Shown: positions 1-13,100 of the stretch, piece by piece
How the letters are laid out: every line of letters begins with the position of its first letter
Numbering within the stretch: the stretch's first letter is position 1
From: Bombyx mori
Lineage: Eukaryota; Arthropoda; Insecta; Lepidoptera; Bombycidae
Reading direction: 5' to 3'
Assembly (NCBI RefSeq): GCF_030269925.1
Contig: NC_085117.1
Location: 6,944,731-7,008,730 of the forward strand
Length of the DNA stretch: 64,000 nt
Notes under the pieces: generated by a model
The model's database searches: none
Told to the model about the DNA's origin: nothing
The model's input: the letters and a program-made list of their open reading frames with translations, nothing else
Position numbers and translations under genes: made by a program

Positions 1-1923
1 TAACAATAGATAACCGAAGATGCTATTTATAGCTATCGGCGAACCAGGTGGTCCCGTAATCACATTGCCTAATAATATTTGGGACAGTATGTCCGCACCT
101 AAAAGCATTTCCACTGGTTGTGGAGTATGAAAATTGGGATCAGCTAATGTATTATTCTGTATATGAGGCCATTCCGTGAAAGGTAAAGAAACGCTTGGCA
201 TATTTTGTAAAACAATCTTTGGTAAAATAAATGCTTCAACCGGAATCGAAGGCTGATCCCCATTACGAGGGGTAACGCAGAACGTTACGCAGCCATTCGG
301 GTATACAGGCTTACTATCACCCACACCGAACACCGGAACGTTAGTATATTTACGCGCTAAATTTAAACGCTGCGCGCAAGCCTCTGTGATAAATGTCGCC
401 TGACTACCACTATCTACAATACATCGAACGATGTGTTCAATACGCGGAGTCACACATACATGGATGAGCGCTGTGGCTAACAAAACTGTACCCCGAACAC
501 ACGATGCAGTAGACTGTGTGTGATTCACCGCGGTCATGACGTGTTGAGCGGCTACGTCAGATTGAGATGAATCGTTGCGCGAGAGAGATGCAGAACTACT
601 TTCTGTCATACCACTATTTACTGTAACCGACAAACGATGAGAATCAAAATGAAGCAAAGTGTGATGTCTTTTTTGACACGAGCGACACACAAAATTGGAC
701 TTGCATTGTTTCACATCATGACCGACATTTAAACAATTAAAACAAACGTTTTTATTTTGAATGAAAGAATATCTATCACGCGGAGATAAATTTAGAAGTT
801 TGCTGCATTTATTTAACGTATGTTGAGCCTCACAACATAAACACATATTGTTCTTCGTGTTTTTATTTCTTAAGGGAACGTCATGAATGACGCTAGCGGC
901 AAATGAACGTCGCGTACCTAAGGTGGCTTCGCTTGACTTAGAAACAACACGCGATGCATTTTGCGGTAATGTTCGAGAACTACCCCCATGTGCGACCATT
1001 TTATCATTTGTATTTAAACTAACTGAATTTGAGTTTGAAAACTGGCATGCAGATAACTCACGTTCTAAGAAGTTTATTAACGTGTCAATGTCTGGAATAT
1101 CGCATGGTTTTATTAGAGATAACTCGAACCTCTTACGTATTGAGGGTGGTATTTTACGCAGTAGGATGTTCAATAATAAAAAACTCCATTGTTTCGTGGG
1201 CAATGGCATAACTTCCAACGCTTTTATATTTTCTTGATATACGTTCAGTAAATTACGCAAAGTAAGAATGTTTCTTTCGGAACAAGGTTCGATATCGAGT
1301 ATTTTGTCGATATGTTTCACTGCGATCACCCGTTTATTATCATACCGTGAAATTAAAATGTTCAAAGCCACAAAGTAATTGTCCTCAGTTATCGGTAGTG
1401 ACTTTATTAAATTATACGGCTCATTTTTTAAAGTTAATAATAAATAACGGAATTTCTCCGTGTTGGTGAAGGCATCACTGTCGTGCACTAACGAACGAAA
1501 TAAATCATAAAACGGGGGCCACTCGGTAGGTTCCCCGTTGAAACACGGCATAGGCAAAGTGGGTAGTCTGGTTGCGCAACCACCGCTATGAGCATTGAAC
1601 GAAGAATTTAAAATTGAAGGTCGACTCATTCGTCTACTCTCTTCATCCGATTTTTTCAAATTATTCATATGTGCAATTATGGCGTAGTAACAATCATTAA
1701 AATCACCACGAATTTTAAGCTGTTCTTCTTTATCGAAACATTTAGATTTTATAAGAACCTTTTCAATTTTCGATTGTAGCTTTGAGAACTTTCTGTGTTG
1801 AGAAGTTAGGTCTATAACACGAGATCTAAATTGTTGTTCATTAATTTGAGCAACTTGTAATGTACGTTTGATATCGTCAAGAATTATTTCGCGTTCAAAC
1901 AAATCTTGTTCGATATCCGCCAT
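1..1923 (-). CDS. BEL/Pao-type LTR retrotransposon gag-pol, N-terminal part (runs off left edge)
   Basis: From the ATG at 1923-1921 the minus frame has no stop in all 641 codons down to base 1, so this is the intact N-terminal part of a longer polyprotein. Residues about 1-110 are helical and charged. A gag-like block follows, containing WPPFYDLF and resembling the conserved gag region of BEL/Pao elements. A CX2CX4HX4C zinc knuckle uses C394, C397, H402 and C407. An aspartic-protease active site reads IVDSGSQATF with the catalytic Asp at residue 504. Gag, knuckle, then DSG protease is the Pao/BEL order; reverse transcriptase and integrase would lie beyond the left edge. It would make the particle and replication proteins of the element. 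An in-frame stop at 1996-1998 bounds the frame upstream. The element could be young or active, but only this part can be judged. Confidence 0.88.
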   Translation of the reverse strand, partial: MADIEQDLFEREIILDDIKRTLQVAQINEQQFRSRVIDLTSQHRKFSKLQSKIEKVLIKSKCFDKEEQLKIRGDFNDCYYAIIAHMNNLKKSDEESRRMSRPSILNSSFNAHSGGCATRLPTLPMPCFNGEPTEWPPFYDLFRSLVHDSDAFTNTEKFRYLLLTLKNEPYNLIKSLPITEDNYFVALNILISRYDNKRVIAVKHIDKILDIEPCSERNILTLRNLLNVYQENIKALEVMPLPTKQWSFLLLNILLRKIPPSIRKRFELSLIKPCDIPDIDTLINFLERELSACQFSNSNSVSLNTNDKMVAHGGSSRTLPQNASRVVSKSSEATLGTRRSFAASVIHDVPLRNKNTKNNMCLCCEAQHTLNKCSKLLNLSPRDRYSFIQNKNVCFNCLNVGHDVKQCKSNFVCRSCQKRHHTLLHFDSHRLSVTVNSGMTESSSASLSRNDSSQSDVAAQHVMTAVNHTQSTASCVRGTVLLATALIHVCVTPRIEHIVRCIVDSGSQATFITEACAQRLNLARKYTNVPVFGVGDSKPVYPNGCVTFCVTPRNGDQPSIPVEAFILPKIVLQNMPSVSLPFTEWPHIQNNTLADPNFHTPQPVEMLLGADILSQILLGNVITGPPGSPIAINSIFGYLLL

Positions 1924-2030
1924 GATGGCTACGGAGCAGCGCGAGTTAATGGCGGTTATCGTGAATTTTATTTTATTACAAATTAAAAATGAATACTAAC
2001 TCAGGACAACACAAGGTCACGCTATGTAAT

Positions 2031-2046
2031 CCGGCTCGAAGGACCA
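2031..2046 (-). other. Candidate primer-binding site of the BEL/Pao element
   Basis: Read on the minus strand this begins TGG and is followed by CCTTCGAGCC. The plus strand therefore ends in CCA with a CTCGAAG T-loop-like string, as expected for complementarity to a tRNA 3' end. It lies between the gag start codon and the candidate LTR, the right place for a first-strand primer site. The tRNA species was not identified. Confidence 0.45.
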
Positions 2047-2053
2047 AAAAATA

Positions 2054-2562
2054 TGTACAGTAAGGAACGAAATATGTCTGAAGACTTACCGGTTCACCTT
2101 CCTTCCACTGCCTCGCGCTCCCTGGGCTCAGCGTCGTTTCCGGAGGTGGGACCGTCTGTCCCTTGACTGGTACACGATGAACAATTGTCGCTGGTTCTAA
2201 TGGTTACGCGTGACTTGCGTTGGGTAATTTTTGTTGTTTGTAATAAAAGAATGTCTGCCGCGGAACGCGTCGATATTAATAAAAATACAGAAACACGAAA
2301 AATCTGTTTCAGTACGAAACAATAAAGGTGGAAATTTTGGAATTGAAAAATTGGCAAGAAAATCCCGTTTTGGCCTCTTGTTCCAAAATAAAAACCATAT
2401 ATAAAAGTGAAACAACAAATTAACAAGCAAAAGTTTTATTTTATTTTTAATCGTAACTTACATCGTGATTGGGACGTTCCGTGAACATTCGTAAATAAGT
2501 ACAGTGTGATGTATATTTACATTTAAATAATATTCATAATAATAACATTGCTCATCAACAGC
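2054..2562 (-). repeat. Candidate 5' LTR of the BEL/Pao element (ends tentative)
   Basis: On the minus strand the segment starts TGTTG and ends TACA, giving the TG...CA ends of an LTR. It ends 7 bases before the candidate primer-binding site. A TATATA box lies on the minus strand near 2400, about 155 bases in, a sensible U3 position. The second LTR is outside the window, so the ends rest only on the dinucleotides and spacing. A shorter LTR starting near 2461 is also possible. Confidence 0.3.
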
Positions 2563-5416
2563 TTTGATTTTTCAGGTATTTTTATAAGCAGTGCGACCCT
2601 TAATTCTTAAATATGGTAGGACTTGAGGATAAGTTTTAACACTGTAGATCTTATTTATTTTAGTTTTAATGACCCGGCGATATTTTGGCGATGTTGCAAA
2701 TGCCGCGACTGCGGACAGACTGGGTAGAATGTTATGAAGCGATAAATCTATCAAACCTCTTTCTGGTCCGTTTTCGGGTGTTACCAGTGGAACATTAAAT
2801 GTATTATTATCTATGAGTGGTGGTGAGAAAACGGATGGTTTCCTTTGTATGGTATAGTATTGTTTGATATAAACTTATGTCTAACATAAAAGCACAAGAG
2901 AAATTCAGTTTTTTTATATCATGCTATTTATATGCTGCGCCAAATGAATCCACGTCTACGTCGAAACTCGTTCAGTAGTTCCGGAGATGAGCATCAACAA
3001 AAATACGAAAAAATTCAAAGAATAGTTGGTTTGTGGTCTGTTATTGTTCTTTGGTTACCTACCCTCTTTTATTTGTATTACTTGTCTTCAATGTAATCTC
3101 ATTGTTTTATTATGCGACTTTATTATAAAGATTTTTATGTACGGAAGAAACAAAAAAATAAGGTATGCCCCGAATTGAGAATCTTTTAAATTTTTTAAAT
3201 CCGTTTACAACGGTAGGTTTTTCACTATAATTTTATTTTTGAAATCCTGATTGATAATCGGCAAATTTTTTTTAATACTCTTTCTATGTCTTTATCTACC
3301 TAATGGCAAGTATTCACTGATGTTCATAAATAATCATCTAATCAAAGCCAACAGCCGAGTGGCAGTCAATCGCTCAGCAGCCGATATATCGATATATCGT
3401 CTCTATTGCAGAGTTTATTTTCATTCAATATTCAATTCATCATTACGTCAAAGGCGAATAAACGAATTTGATTTTGTATATTAATCATTATACATGAATG
3501 GGGAACCCTGACATGCCTGTTCATCAAATTTAATATATTATAATAATCTTTAGCTTAGACCATTTCGTTTTTTATTTAGTATCGATTATGTTAGAGATCC
3601 AAAATACAGAATCATAGAGACTACATTTATGTGTATCAACGAGGTTTGTGAGCCGATATGAATGGTGGTATATGTATACCTACATTTTTTAAATCACTTA
3701 TTTTAATTTTTTTCTAGTTTCATAGTTTTTAGATTGAAAGATCGAAAGATCGACGCTTGGATTCCTTTAAGTCGCGACAACTACACATTTGCTTTATTAT
3801 TGCAATTTGTTTGAAATTATACTTTTTTGATGTGATAATTCTAGACGACTTCAATATAAGAGCTGGCTACTAGTAACTGTTTCGGTAGTACATCGTGGTT
3901 AGCGTGGTAGTGTATAGGTATTATATAGTGGGAAACAATAACCACAAGTTTTTCTTTAATATACAATTTGCCGATTTTCTCTGCAAATTTTGTCCGCGTA
4001 ATGTAAACCACAAATATAAAATGAATGATCATAAGACAACTAAATGATTACAGTTACATAATCTATAATTTTTTATAACAATTCTATTTTAATAGCGGAA
4101 TGGCTTCGCGCCTTTTGCACGTTAGATAGTGTCGTAAAAACTGTGTTCTTATTCATCACGAATACAACATCCATTTTAATTAGTTGTACATTAAGTATTG
4201 CTACGGATATCCCAAGCTTACTTTACTTACACTTCTCATTTTATTAATCTGGATGTAATTAGAAATTAGAAGCTCTTTTGCCTAGTTCAACGATTGCGTC
4301 CAAACTTCAATGACAGTATTATAGTTATATAAAATCGATGAGAAATTCATATCGACTAAAATCATAATGCATGTTGAGAACAAAAAAAACAGACTGTCAC
4401 AGATATATACTGTAGCTAAAACCGCCATTAATAAAACTGAGAGGTAAGTTTAAATAGTAAATTTGAGATTTCAGTAGAGGCCTTATATTGATAGAAGGCA
4501 CAAGGATACAGATAAACATACAAAACGTTCATTCGGCATTCGTGACCACGAATTTGATTTCGACCCGAAATAACTTGGTAAAATTACTAATGCCTTTTTA
4601 CCGTTATACTTACTAAAGTTTTGATTCGATACAGATAAGTCAATATTCCACAAGTTTCACAGTAGAATTCGCGGCAATGAATGTCAAACGATCACACAGA
4701 CAACATAAGGACACAATAATAAGCATTAGTTTTACTTTAAGAAAATCAGTCTCAATGTACAGGCCCTTTTAAATTATTTTTCTCGTAATTTTAGTTAACT
4801 ATTTTTACACAGAAGCGCTAAATGTTGCTCGGGGTAATTGTGCTTCCAGAGACCTTGACTTGAGCGAGGAGGACTGAGTTAAGAATATACCGAATCTGGA
4901 TTCTTAGGAAAATTTATAACACATAGATTAACAATGGAAAAAATAATTGGATTGAGTTCCAATTTCTAAATAATATACCTATAGACTAAAAGCAAAAACG
5001 TAAAAAAAGAATTAAGAAATATTCATAATGCATAAAGGTCTCCCCTAATTAAATTTGTGTTACAGTCACATTGCGGAACGGGACAAAACGTGGGATTCCT
5101 AGTTGTACGTTGAGACAAAATGAAAAGGAACGATGCGTGTACATAAATACTCGTATTAAAGACTAATATTTACATAATAAGCGTAATGCAAAACACATAA
5201 TATAAGCATACAATAAAAATAGCACATAGAACGGAAATAAGAACGTAGTGCACGAAAAGTTAATCTCAGTCTTTAAACAGTCAAATCACATCATATTATT
5301 GCTGAAACTGCGTTTTAATCGTAATCACTATGCCGATGGAGGCATTTCATAACTCTCCCTTTCCGAACCTTCAAAAGGACTCATGTTCGGTCGGAAAGTT
5401 ATGACACACTCTTTAA
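2563..5416. other. AT-rich stretch without recognised gene
   Basis: Only short open frames with no recognisable protein features occur here. I see scattered A/T runs and no clear inverted repeat or SINE. It separates the BEL/Pao element from the 3' end of the receptor gene. Confidence 0.6.
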
Positions 5417-5693
5417 CCCTTTGACTGTCATTTAGGTCACCGGTGTCCTACTTGGCGCACTGAAGTAATTATGTCGATTTCTGTTACTAGGGTGCCGGAA
5501 TATCTAGAAGTCTCTGGGAAAGACGAATCCGAAGATACTGAGAATGAATCTATATCTAAACGACCTAAAATACTAAAACATACATTAAGAACAAAAGAAG
5601 GCAAATTTAGGCAATCCAGGTGCTTAGTAACCGAAGTCGACATTATTCAGTGCGCCGCGTACGGCACCGGTGACCTACACAGCAGTAAAAGGG
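5417..5693. mobile_element. MITE with about 75-bp inverted repeats, piggyBac-like ends
   Basis: The left side begins TTAA then CCCTTTGACTG; the right side ends AGTAAAAGGG then TCAA. The outer about 75 bases are imperfect inverted repeats sharing GTAGGTCACCGGTG-like and GCGCACTGAA blocks. TTAA-type flanks and CCCT-type termini are characteristic of piggyBac elements, so this is probably a non-autonomous derivative; the right flank is one base off TTAA. The about 125-bp centre is open in one frame for acidic residues, but I do not consider it a gene. Confidence 0.65.
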
Positions 5694-5697
5694 TCAA

Positions 5698-6837
5698 AAT
5701 CTAATCTATAGGTCTAAATTTCGTTTAATATTTTGAAAATTAGAAGCTACTACACAAGGAATTATGAATAGTCATTGACGAAGGTTTAAATATAACGGGA
5801 AATTCTTGAACATTACTTATTGAATTAACTGTTTTATTTCGAAGGATCGAATCTAAGAATAAAACGAATGCATTCAATTTAACATTACGATATAAATATA
5901 ACTAGTATTGCAGTGTCCTATTCTATTGGTGCGTTAGGTATTAACTATTAGCAAGAATCGAATTTACTCTACAATTACAGAATAAAGATTACAATAATTA
6001 TGATTAGTATCATTTTGTATATAAGTTTAAAACGCGTTTAGTATACAGTTTTTTTGGGCCTTTTGTTTTTTTGTTTTTTTTTTTTTTTATATACCGTAAC
6101 TTACAATATAGCTTATTCAATTAGTGTAAAGTTTATTATAATTATAAAGGAATAATAATGAAAACAAAACTCTCTCGTGTCGTTCAGAATATAAATATAT
6201 ATGTTTTAAATTCATTTAAATATATATATATGTCTATATAATATATTATACAAAATAGCAAAGAGTGCGAAAATGATTTCATAAAATATGCATTTGAGCA
6301 ATACGATATCTAGACATATTTACAAACGCATAATGCTTACTTTAATACAACATAAATAGAAAAACAAAATCAAGTGGAAGCAAGGTAAACTACGAATAAA
6401 ATTATTTTTCAATAAAAGAATGACTATCTACTTACTGTTTTACTCAACAATTTACATTAATATATCAATTAAATCACTAAGAAATATCTACAAACAATTA
6501 AATTAATTATTGCTATCAATGAAAGTTATTTACAACATTATAATTACTAGTTTATCGAGACATCAAAATTGAACAAAATACAAATCATAAAATCTACGAT
6601 CTCGCGTATCTAATCAACTTGTTTCTACTAATTTCGGTAACGTTCTAATATTATTTTATATAATTATCTATATATCACATAATTATTAGAATATTGTAAA
6701 ACATTTATAACGTTTTCATTTTCAGGTTCGTCATATCTAAATTCCCATTTTCGTAGAGGGATTTAATGTAGAACACTTTAGTTGAAATATATCCTCAGAA
6801 CGTCATCTCAATAATATATCAATACGAATTTTTGGTC
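5698..6837 (-). other. Probable 3' UTR and downstream flank of the receptor gene
   Basis: AT-rich sequence after the receptor stop codon, with no recognisable open frame. AATAAA-type poly(A) signals on the minus strand lie at 6132-6137 and 5833-5838; which is used cannot be told. A T-rich run at 6056-6088 and short TA repeats near 6195-6245 are the only other structure. Confidence 0.4.
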
Positions 6838-7102
6838 TTAATCTGAATTATCGTGTCCCGCACTAGCGTTTAGAGTCCTCGTGTCCTCGCTGATCAGCGA
6901 TCTATCGTATCGTCTTTGCCTGGTGATTTTCGGTCTTACGTTACTTAACATAGGGGCTGATATTGCGTGGCTCGACAGACGACAATCCTTCCTGCCTTGT
7001 AGTAGTGGGGACGTGACACTCGAGGACTCGTCTCCTTCGTCGTCCGAGAGCGCCGGGTAGCTTTCCTTCATCTTTAAGCTCCTCTCCAACCGTCTAAGGA
7101 AT
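6838..7102 (-). CDS. Receptor gene, last coding exon (cytoplasmic C terminus)
   Basis: The acceptor reads ttcacag|ATTCC. The first base completes a codon, then FLRRLERSLKMKE leads into acidic SDDEGDESSS and a basic stretch, ending GHDNSD and TAA. The exon is clearly richer in GC than the flanks down to the stop, which supports this frame. Visible residues 1748-1834. Confidence 0.8.
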
Positions 7103-10100
7103 CTGTGAATTTCAAACCGTTAGTGCTATACTAAATTTATTCGTTGTATTGAGTGTATCGGGCAAGGATTAATAAGACACGTGTTTAGTTAGGTGACTAA
7201 AAAATATTCGGATTACGACCCAACGTGCTATCGATAGCCCGATAATCCCGGGACTGAGGTAGCATCACTGTAATATCGATACGTACATATTGATAGATAG
7301 TATAGGAACATATACTCGTATAGTCCCTACAGTTGTTTATAAAGAAATGGCTTTTCGTTACTTTTTTGCATAAGCAAAATTAGTATTTTATAGGAACTTC
7401 GCAAGAGAATTTTCTTTATATTCGGAGCACGGTAATGATATAGCCATTAAATATTGATGGTTCAGTGTCATTCCTACCTAATTTGATTACTGATGGTCCT
7501 TAGTTTGTTGACTTTGACAGGTTTCCGCGTGTCTTCGGTCAGATCCAAACTCGAGGATATCTTTGACGAGGTGTCCTGTAACACAATTACAGATATTCTC
7601 AATATAAAATGTTTTATTAAGTAGTTCACGTTTAACAATTGATCATGCTTTATGAACAACAATTAATGGAAGGATAATGTTTTACGGACACAATTAAAAC
7701 AAGGTTTTGAATGCATCCGCGCTATAACTAATCGTTTTATAGCTTAAACAGCTTAGTTTCAAGCATTGACTGCGGCAATTTGCTGCAGTATCTTTATGTA
7801 CGTGTGCGAGGTTTTGTAAAGGACATGCGAAAGAAAAAGCGTTGATCCTTATTTTAATGATACCAGCTCTGCTACATCATGCTACGCATTACTTAAATCT
7901 AGAATCCTAGAAGAGATAGAAGAATAAGACCATAGTTATATGCTTAAACTTAAAGTATTGCTCAATTGACTTACCGCGTGAATTTATGATGAATATTGAG
8001 AACGTTCAGTTAATGATGTTTTACTACAATCGAAAATTGTAATTTACAGAACATTATTACTAATTCAAACGGATCTAATTTTAAATACTATGAAACTAAA
8101 ATTTACATCTATTAGCAAACTCATTCTATGTAATTCATCTATATAGGTCATTCTTCGGATAAATAATATGATGTATTTTTATAACTAAGTCTCTCGTACA
8201 TTCCCGATACCTACGTTTCATATTGTGTTCTAATTATAACCAACAGTATCGAACCAAACTCAGGCATTTTCGAATATTATTAAAATCACCTCCGAGCTAC
8301 GGCATTTTTGTCTTCGTAGCGGTTTCCGGTACCGCGTCGGCTCACATTGCTGAAAATAATCCAACCGACTAGGTACATACAGCCTAAACGCATCAAATAA
8401 ATTGTCAAGCTCAAATAAAACGCATCTTTACAAAATCGATTAAAGTGCTTCTCTATCCAAGTGGAAATTATTAAAAAAAAGGTGCAAAGTGACAAAAATA
8501 ATATTGATCTGATACAAATATCGTGAAACATTATAAAATACTGCAATGCATTTAAGTGTTTTATAATTTGAATTTTGTAATTAAATTGGGCCAATTTTCA
8601 GTATTGAATATGAAGTTGGGTTTTTATGTAAAAAACAAATTTCTAAAGTTAGACTGCAGCATTTTTACATTTTGAAACTGTAAGCAAAAAGGCGAAAATC
8701 TAAAAAAGTTTCAGAGATATCAAAAATAAGTGAAGAGATTTAATTTAAGGAGTTTTTAATGAAAATAAATTGTTTTTGATCGCACTCTTAACTACCCACC
8801 ACAGTTTTTTTTGTTTCCACTCAACAAAAAACTTTGTATTTCTTTACAATATAAAAAAAAAGATAAGACCGACCATTATCTCGCATATGAATGAAGTATA
8901 CTTTTTGTTTTGTTTAGTATTAGACCGGTATAACAATGTCATTTTAAGTGAACCTTACTTATATTTTTATTATGTATAAACTTATCTGAACGTCGATTTT
9001 GTATTTATTTTGATGGGATTGATCCCTTTACCTTTACTGTAATGTAAATGAGGGCGGAATCTAAGACATGAAGTTTCAGTAGTCTTACGAATTACGACCA
9101 TCCTGCCCTTAAAATAAGACGTTTCACAAACAGATATAAGCATCACAAAATATTAGGCCCCACAATGTTCTCTACCAAAATCATATAGCGATAATGCAAC
9201 TTGAAATACGAATGGCTACCTGCATTTCCAAATCAGGTAAGCGCAGCTCCCGCGCGGATGCGACTGAGGCCACCGATGCGTTGGAGACGGAGTCCTCGGA
9301 GGAGGAGGAGGGGGGCGCGGGGGCTTGAGACCGCGACCGGCGCCGCCCGCTCTTGCGACAGCGGCCCGACGCGTCGCGGCTACCAGGCACCTACGTGTTT
9401 GCGAGAGACAAATATTACAAGATGCTCTTGTTAGGGCTAGTCTTAGCAGCGTCACCAGCATGCTTAGTGTGAGTTTTTTAAAGTTCTCGATAGCGTAAAA
9501 GTTAACTCAAATTTGTATGCAGTTGGAACAGCGCCCCTAGCGGCAAACGTAGGCAAACTTTTACGCTATCGAGAACGGTAAAAACTCACACTAAGCACAC
9601 TGATTAGAGCACCGTGAGCTATAATATAGTAATAAGTAGGATTTTTTTTATTAAAAAGATAAACTTAATTTTTTCGACTTCTACATAACTATACATAATT
9701 ACTGTATTAATTTATGAGAAGTATAATGTAGACAAACCTCAAGTAAATTGTGCATAGAATGCGGCATGTGTGGTAGTGTAGATTTTGTCGTTCCCGCAAC
9801 TTCGTGCGAAGCCGTCCGCGATGTCCGCCTATCTCGTTTCCGACCGCTCTTCTTTTGCGAGCTACCTGCTGACTTACAACTAGATCCCTTCACACAATCC
9901 GAACTTGGAAAGTCATATATGCCATCGGAATCAGTGAACGGAAGTTGACGACCATAAAACTGAGGTGAGAACCTACCTAACCCGGTCTTATCGCTTAGAG
10001 GACTTTCACTCCTAGAACTAACGGGGCTCAACGGTCTGCTGCCTTCGGAAAGTAAAGTCGGCGGCCTTAAGCAAACTTTTTCGTCCAAACCTCTTTCAAC

Positions 10101-13100
10101 ACTAATGCACTTCACTATTGAACACTTGGTCACTCCACTCGGGGAACATAAAGTCGTTTGAGGTACGTCTAGAGTCTCTATAAGCCCGACCAGTTCCATT
10201 TCCTTAGCGCTGACAGGCACGTCATCAACTCTCTCATCAGTGCCTATTCCTTCATCGTTAGACTCGAGCAGAGGATCGTCTGATAATGTCTCTGAGTCGG
10301 ACCTGCCTCTTCTTCGCTCTTTGGAATCGTCGTTGGAAGCAGCAGGACTGGAATTAGTTTTCATCAACGGTCGTCTCCTTTGAAAACAAGAAGGCCCGCC
10401 TCCGGAACCCGGGTCTTCCATTTCTGAAGGACAGAGGGGGTTACTGGAACCACACCTCGAAGGTCCAGGACTCGCCATTGAACTGTATCCCGACGACGAG
10501 AGGTTTGATTCGGACGGAGCTCGTTCGCCTCTCGCTGACATGGAGAAGGGACTTAGATAGCACATATTGGCGCTAGGGGGTGGGGGTCGTGGAGATATTG
10601 GCTCGTCGGATTCTTCACTAGCGTTGTAGGTTACCGTTATCAAGGGAGGAGGCTGAAATTCAAGGTGGGGTGGAGTGCGTCGTGGTGGGGGGGAACCAGG
10701 GGAGGGTCGTTCGATGGTTAGGAGAGGAACCCTCAGAGATGGAGGAGCTGGAGATGGCGATGACATCTCGCGCTCCGAGTCCTGACTGTGCGTGAAGCTC
10801 GGGCTCGGCGAGTCTGTCACGTGGGTCGACGGGGTTGGTGTGTCAGCATTTAATGCCGGCTGACATAACTGCAAAATTAGACCGAAATATTATGATTTCT
10901 CTCGTTATTTGCGGCGTATTGGATAATATCATTACAACTATGTACTGTTGTACTAACCTTCAATCTTAGGCCAATTGGAGACCTCTCAGGTTTGTCACAT
11001 TTAATTTCTTCAAGCTCGTCTTCACTGGGCGAGATGCAAGTTGTTGTTGATTCACTTTTATTATCTATATCCATACAAGCTCGCGGCATCCGAGGGGATG
11101 GAAGTGGTGTAGGTAGAGGGGTAGGCAAAGGGGTAGGTAAGGGCGTGGGTAGTTCCCTAATGGGAGATAAGCATTTGTTCATGGAACTAGGAACTTCGAG
11201 TAGAATGGAAGGTGGGTGGAGAAGGTTGCTGCCAGATGATGCTGATTTGTGGGCACTTAATGGATCCAAGACCTAAAAATCCAGTGTATAATTAATATTA
11301 CACTTTTGCATAATGCTAGTGCTGTTTATTTATAATAATGATAATGATATTTCGCCGATAGGTGATTAAATAAGTGCAATCGTCTCTAGGACGAGAGTAT
11401 AAAAATTGTTAAGTCGAAATATGAAATAAATTAGGGTGTCGCTTATCTGATATGCCGAAGAAGACGATTCTATTACAGTTCTGTACAGGAGTTACAAACT
11501 TATGCAGGTAAAGTTTGATGAGTGATTTACCTGGATTTCAATAGTATTATGTGGCCTTGTGATTGGCGAATCGGGTGCCAAAGATGGTATATGCGAAGAA
11601 GCCAGAGAAATGTCGTCAGCATCATTTGTATCGTCTTGAGGAGAGGAAGCTGAAGGTGTACTGGAAACGGAGATACCTCCAGACGATGCCCTGGATACAA
11701 TGGCAACTGATGACGAAGAGAAATTGCGGAACATCGCCAAGATCGAGTCCGCGCTGGAGATTTTTGGAGTTCTGTGAACAAATAGTACAGTTCCGTCTAA
11801 AATAACGCATAAATTCCATGGACGCATATTACTTAAAAACAGTTACATTGGAAATCTACGTAGTGATAATGTTATATATCATTGCACTCTATTACAATTA
11901 ACCATAACTTTTAAGTGTAATTTTAGAGTTTTCTTAAAGACCTTTTCACGAAGTGCTTTTGAAAATTGGAACTCGGATTACTGGAGTACTGATTACCTTG
12001 AATATTTTTTTAAAGCGCCATTCGCCAACGTCAAATCGAGACTGGACATTGAGTCGCTTCCTTGATTACTGGACGTGCTGTGAGGGGACCTGATCTCGAC
12101 GCCTGGCGACGGAGGAGTGCTGGATGCTTTGGCTTTCATTCCTCTATTAGCTATAACCGCCATCGGTATCGCGATAGTGTTCACCATATCGACATCGGAA
12201 CTAGAACTCATTTCCGCTGATACTTTATTGAGGAGCCTCGCAAATGTGACTTTTTTCTCGAGCTTAGGGTCCGGAATGTGTCTCATGGAAGGCGACGTGG
12301 ACGGACTAGAGGCCTCACTAGCGAAAGATGTCTCCTTATTCTCAACTCCGTAGTCCACAAATGCCGGGGCGCTCTCCACAGTACTTAAGGTTCTCTTTTC
12401 CGACATCTGTATCAGTTCACCCATCGTGATCTTCTTGGTATGATCGTTGGCCGACGCGGGACTTATTAGCTGTTGTAATATCTGTTTCTTTTCGGCGGCA
12501 TTTTTCTTTGTCGGTGTTGAATTGTTACGTTTTTTACGGGGCGACGGTGTTCCTGTTTCAGAATTCTCATTTCAATTCTATTATTAAATGTTTAATATGA
12601 AAAGCGCAACATCTAAATGAAGATAAACAGCTACACGAATACTTCGTTTAGAGGGTTTTAGCTGGACAGAGGGCGATCATGCGTAGATTTGAATATAGGT
12701 ATCATGCTACTAATGTAAGCTTTTATTACGATTCGCATGCCAAATCCTCAGGGTTTTGGGGTCAGCCGGTATTGAGTACATGTTTGTATTGTATATATGA
12801 ATTGTAATGTGTGTTATTGTATGTTACCACTAAATGGACCAGGTTTGAACAAAAGGCTGTTTAAGATCACATTGTGTTCGAAGCTATTGTAGTAATGTTA
12901 ACTATACAAATGGAATTACTAAAGGGATTTGGTTGTGGCATAGCGAATAAAGTACCAAATTTGTTAATCAATTAACCAGCAGAGTTGTGCAAAGAGAGAT
13001 CGTGAATGTAATTATAATGAAAAATGCGGTAAATGCATTCAGGATTTTAAATATGCAGAGCATTGTCCAAAAGCAGGCTACCACTAGAATAACATTCACT

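Noticed and set aside
887..1237. Plus-strand 116-codon frame
   Set aside because: Antisense shadow of the BEL/Pao gag-pol frame.
5471..5704. A small acidic protein gene
   Set aside because: It lies inside the piggyBac-like MITE and extends into its inverted repeat.
8290..8349. A 60-base cassette exon of the receptor gene (acceptor ttttcag, donor GAG|GTGATT)
   Set aside because: With the donor at 9209 it reaches a stop at its third codon, and the neighbours join in frame without it.
11563..11805. Plus-strand frame opposite the receptor tail
   Set aside because: Shadow of the minus-strand exon 11531-11771, with no motif of its own.
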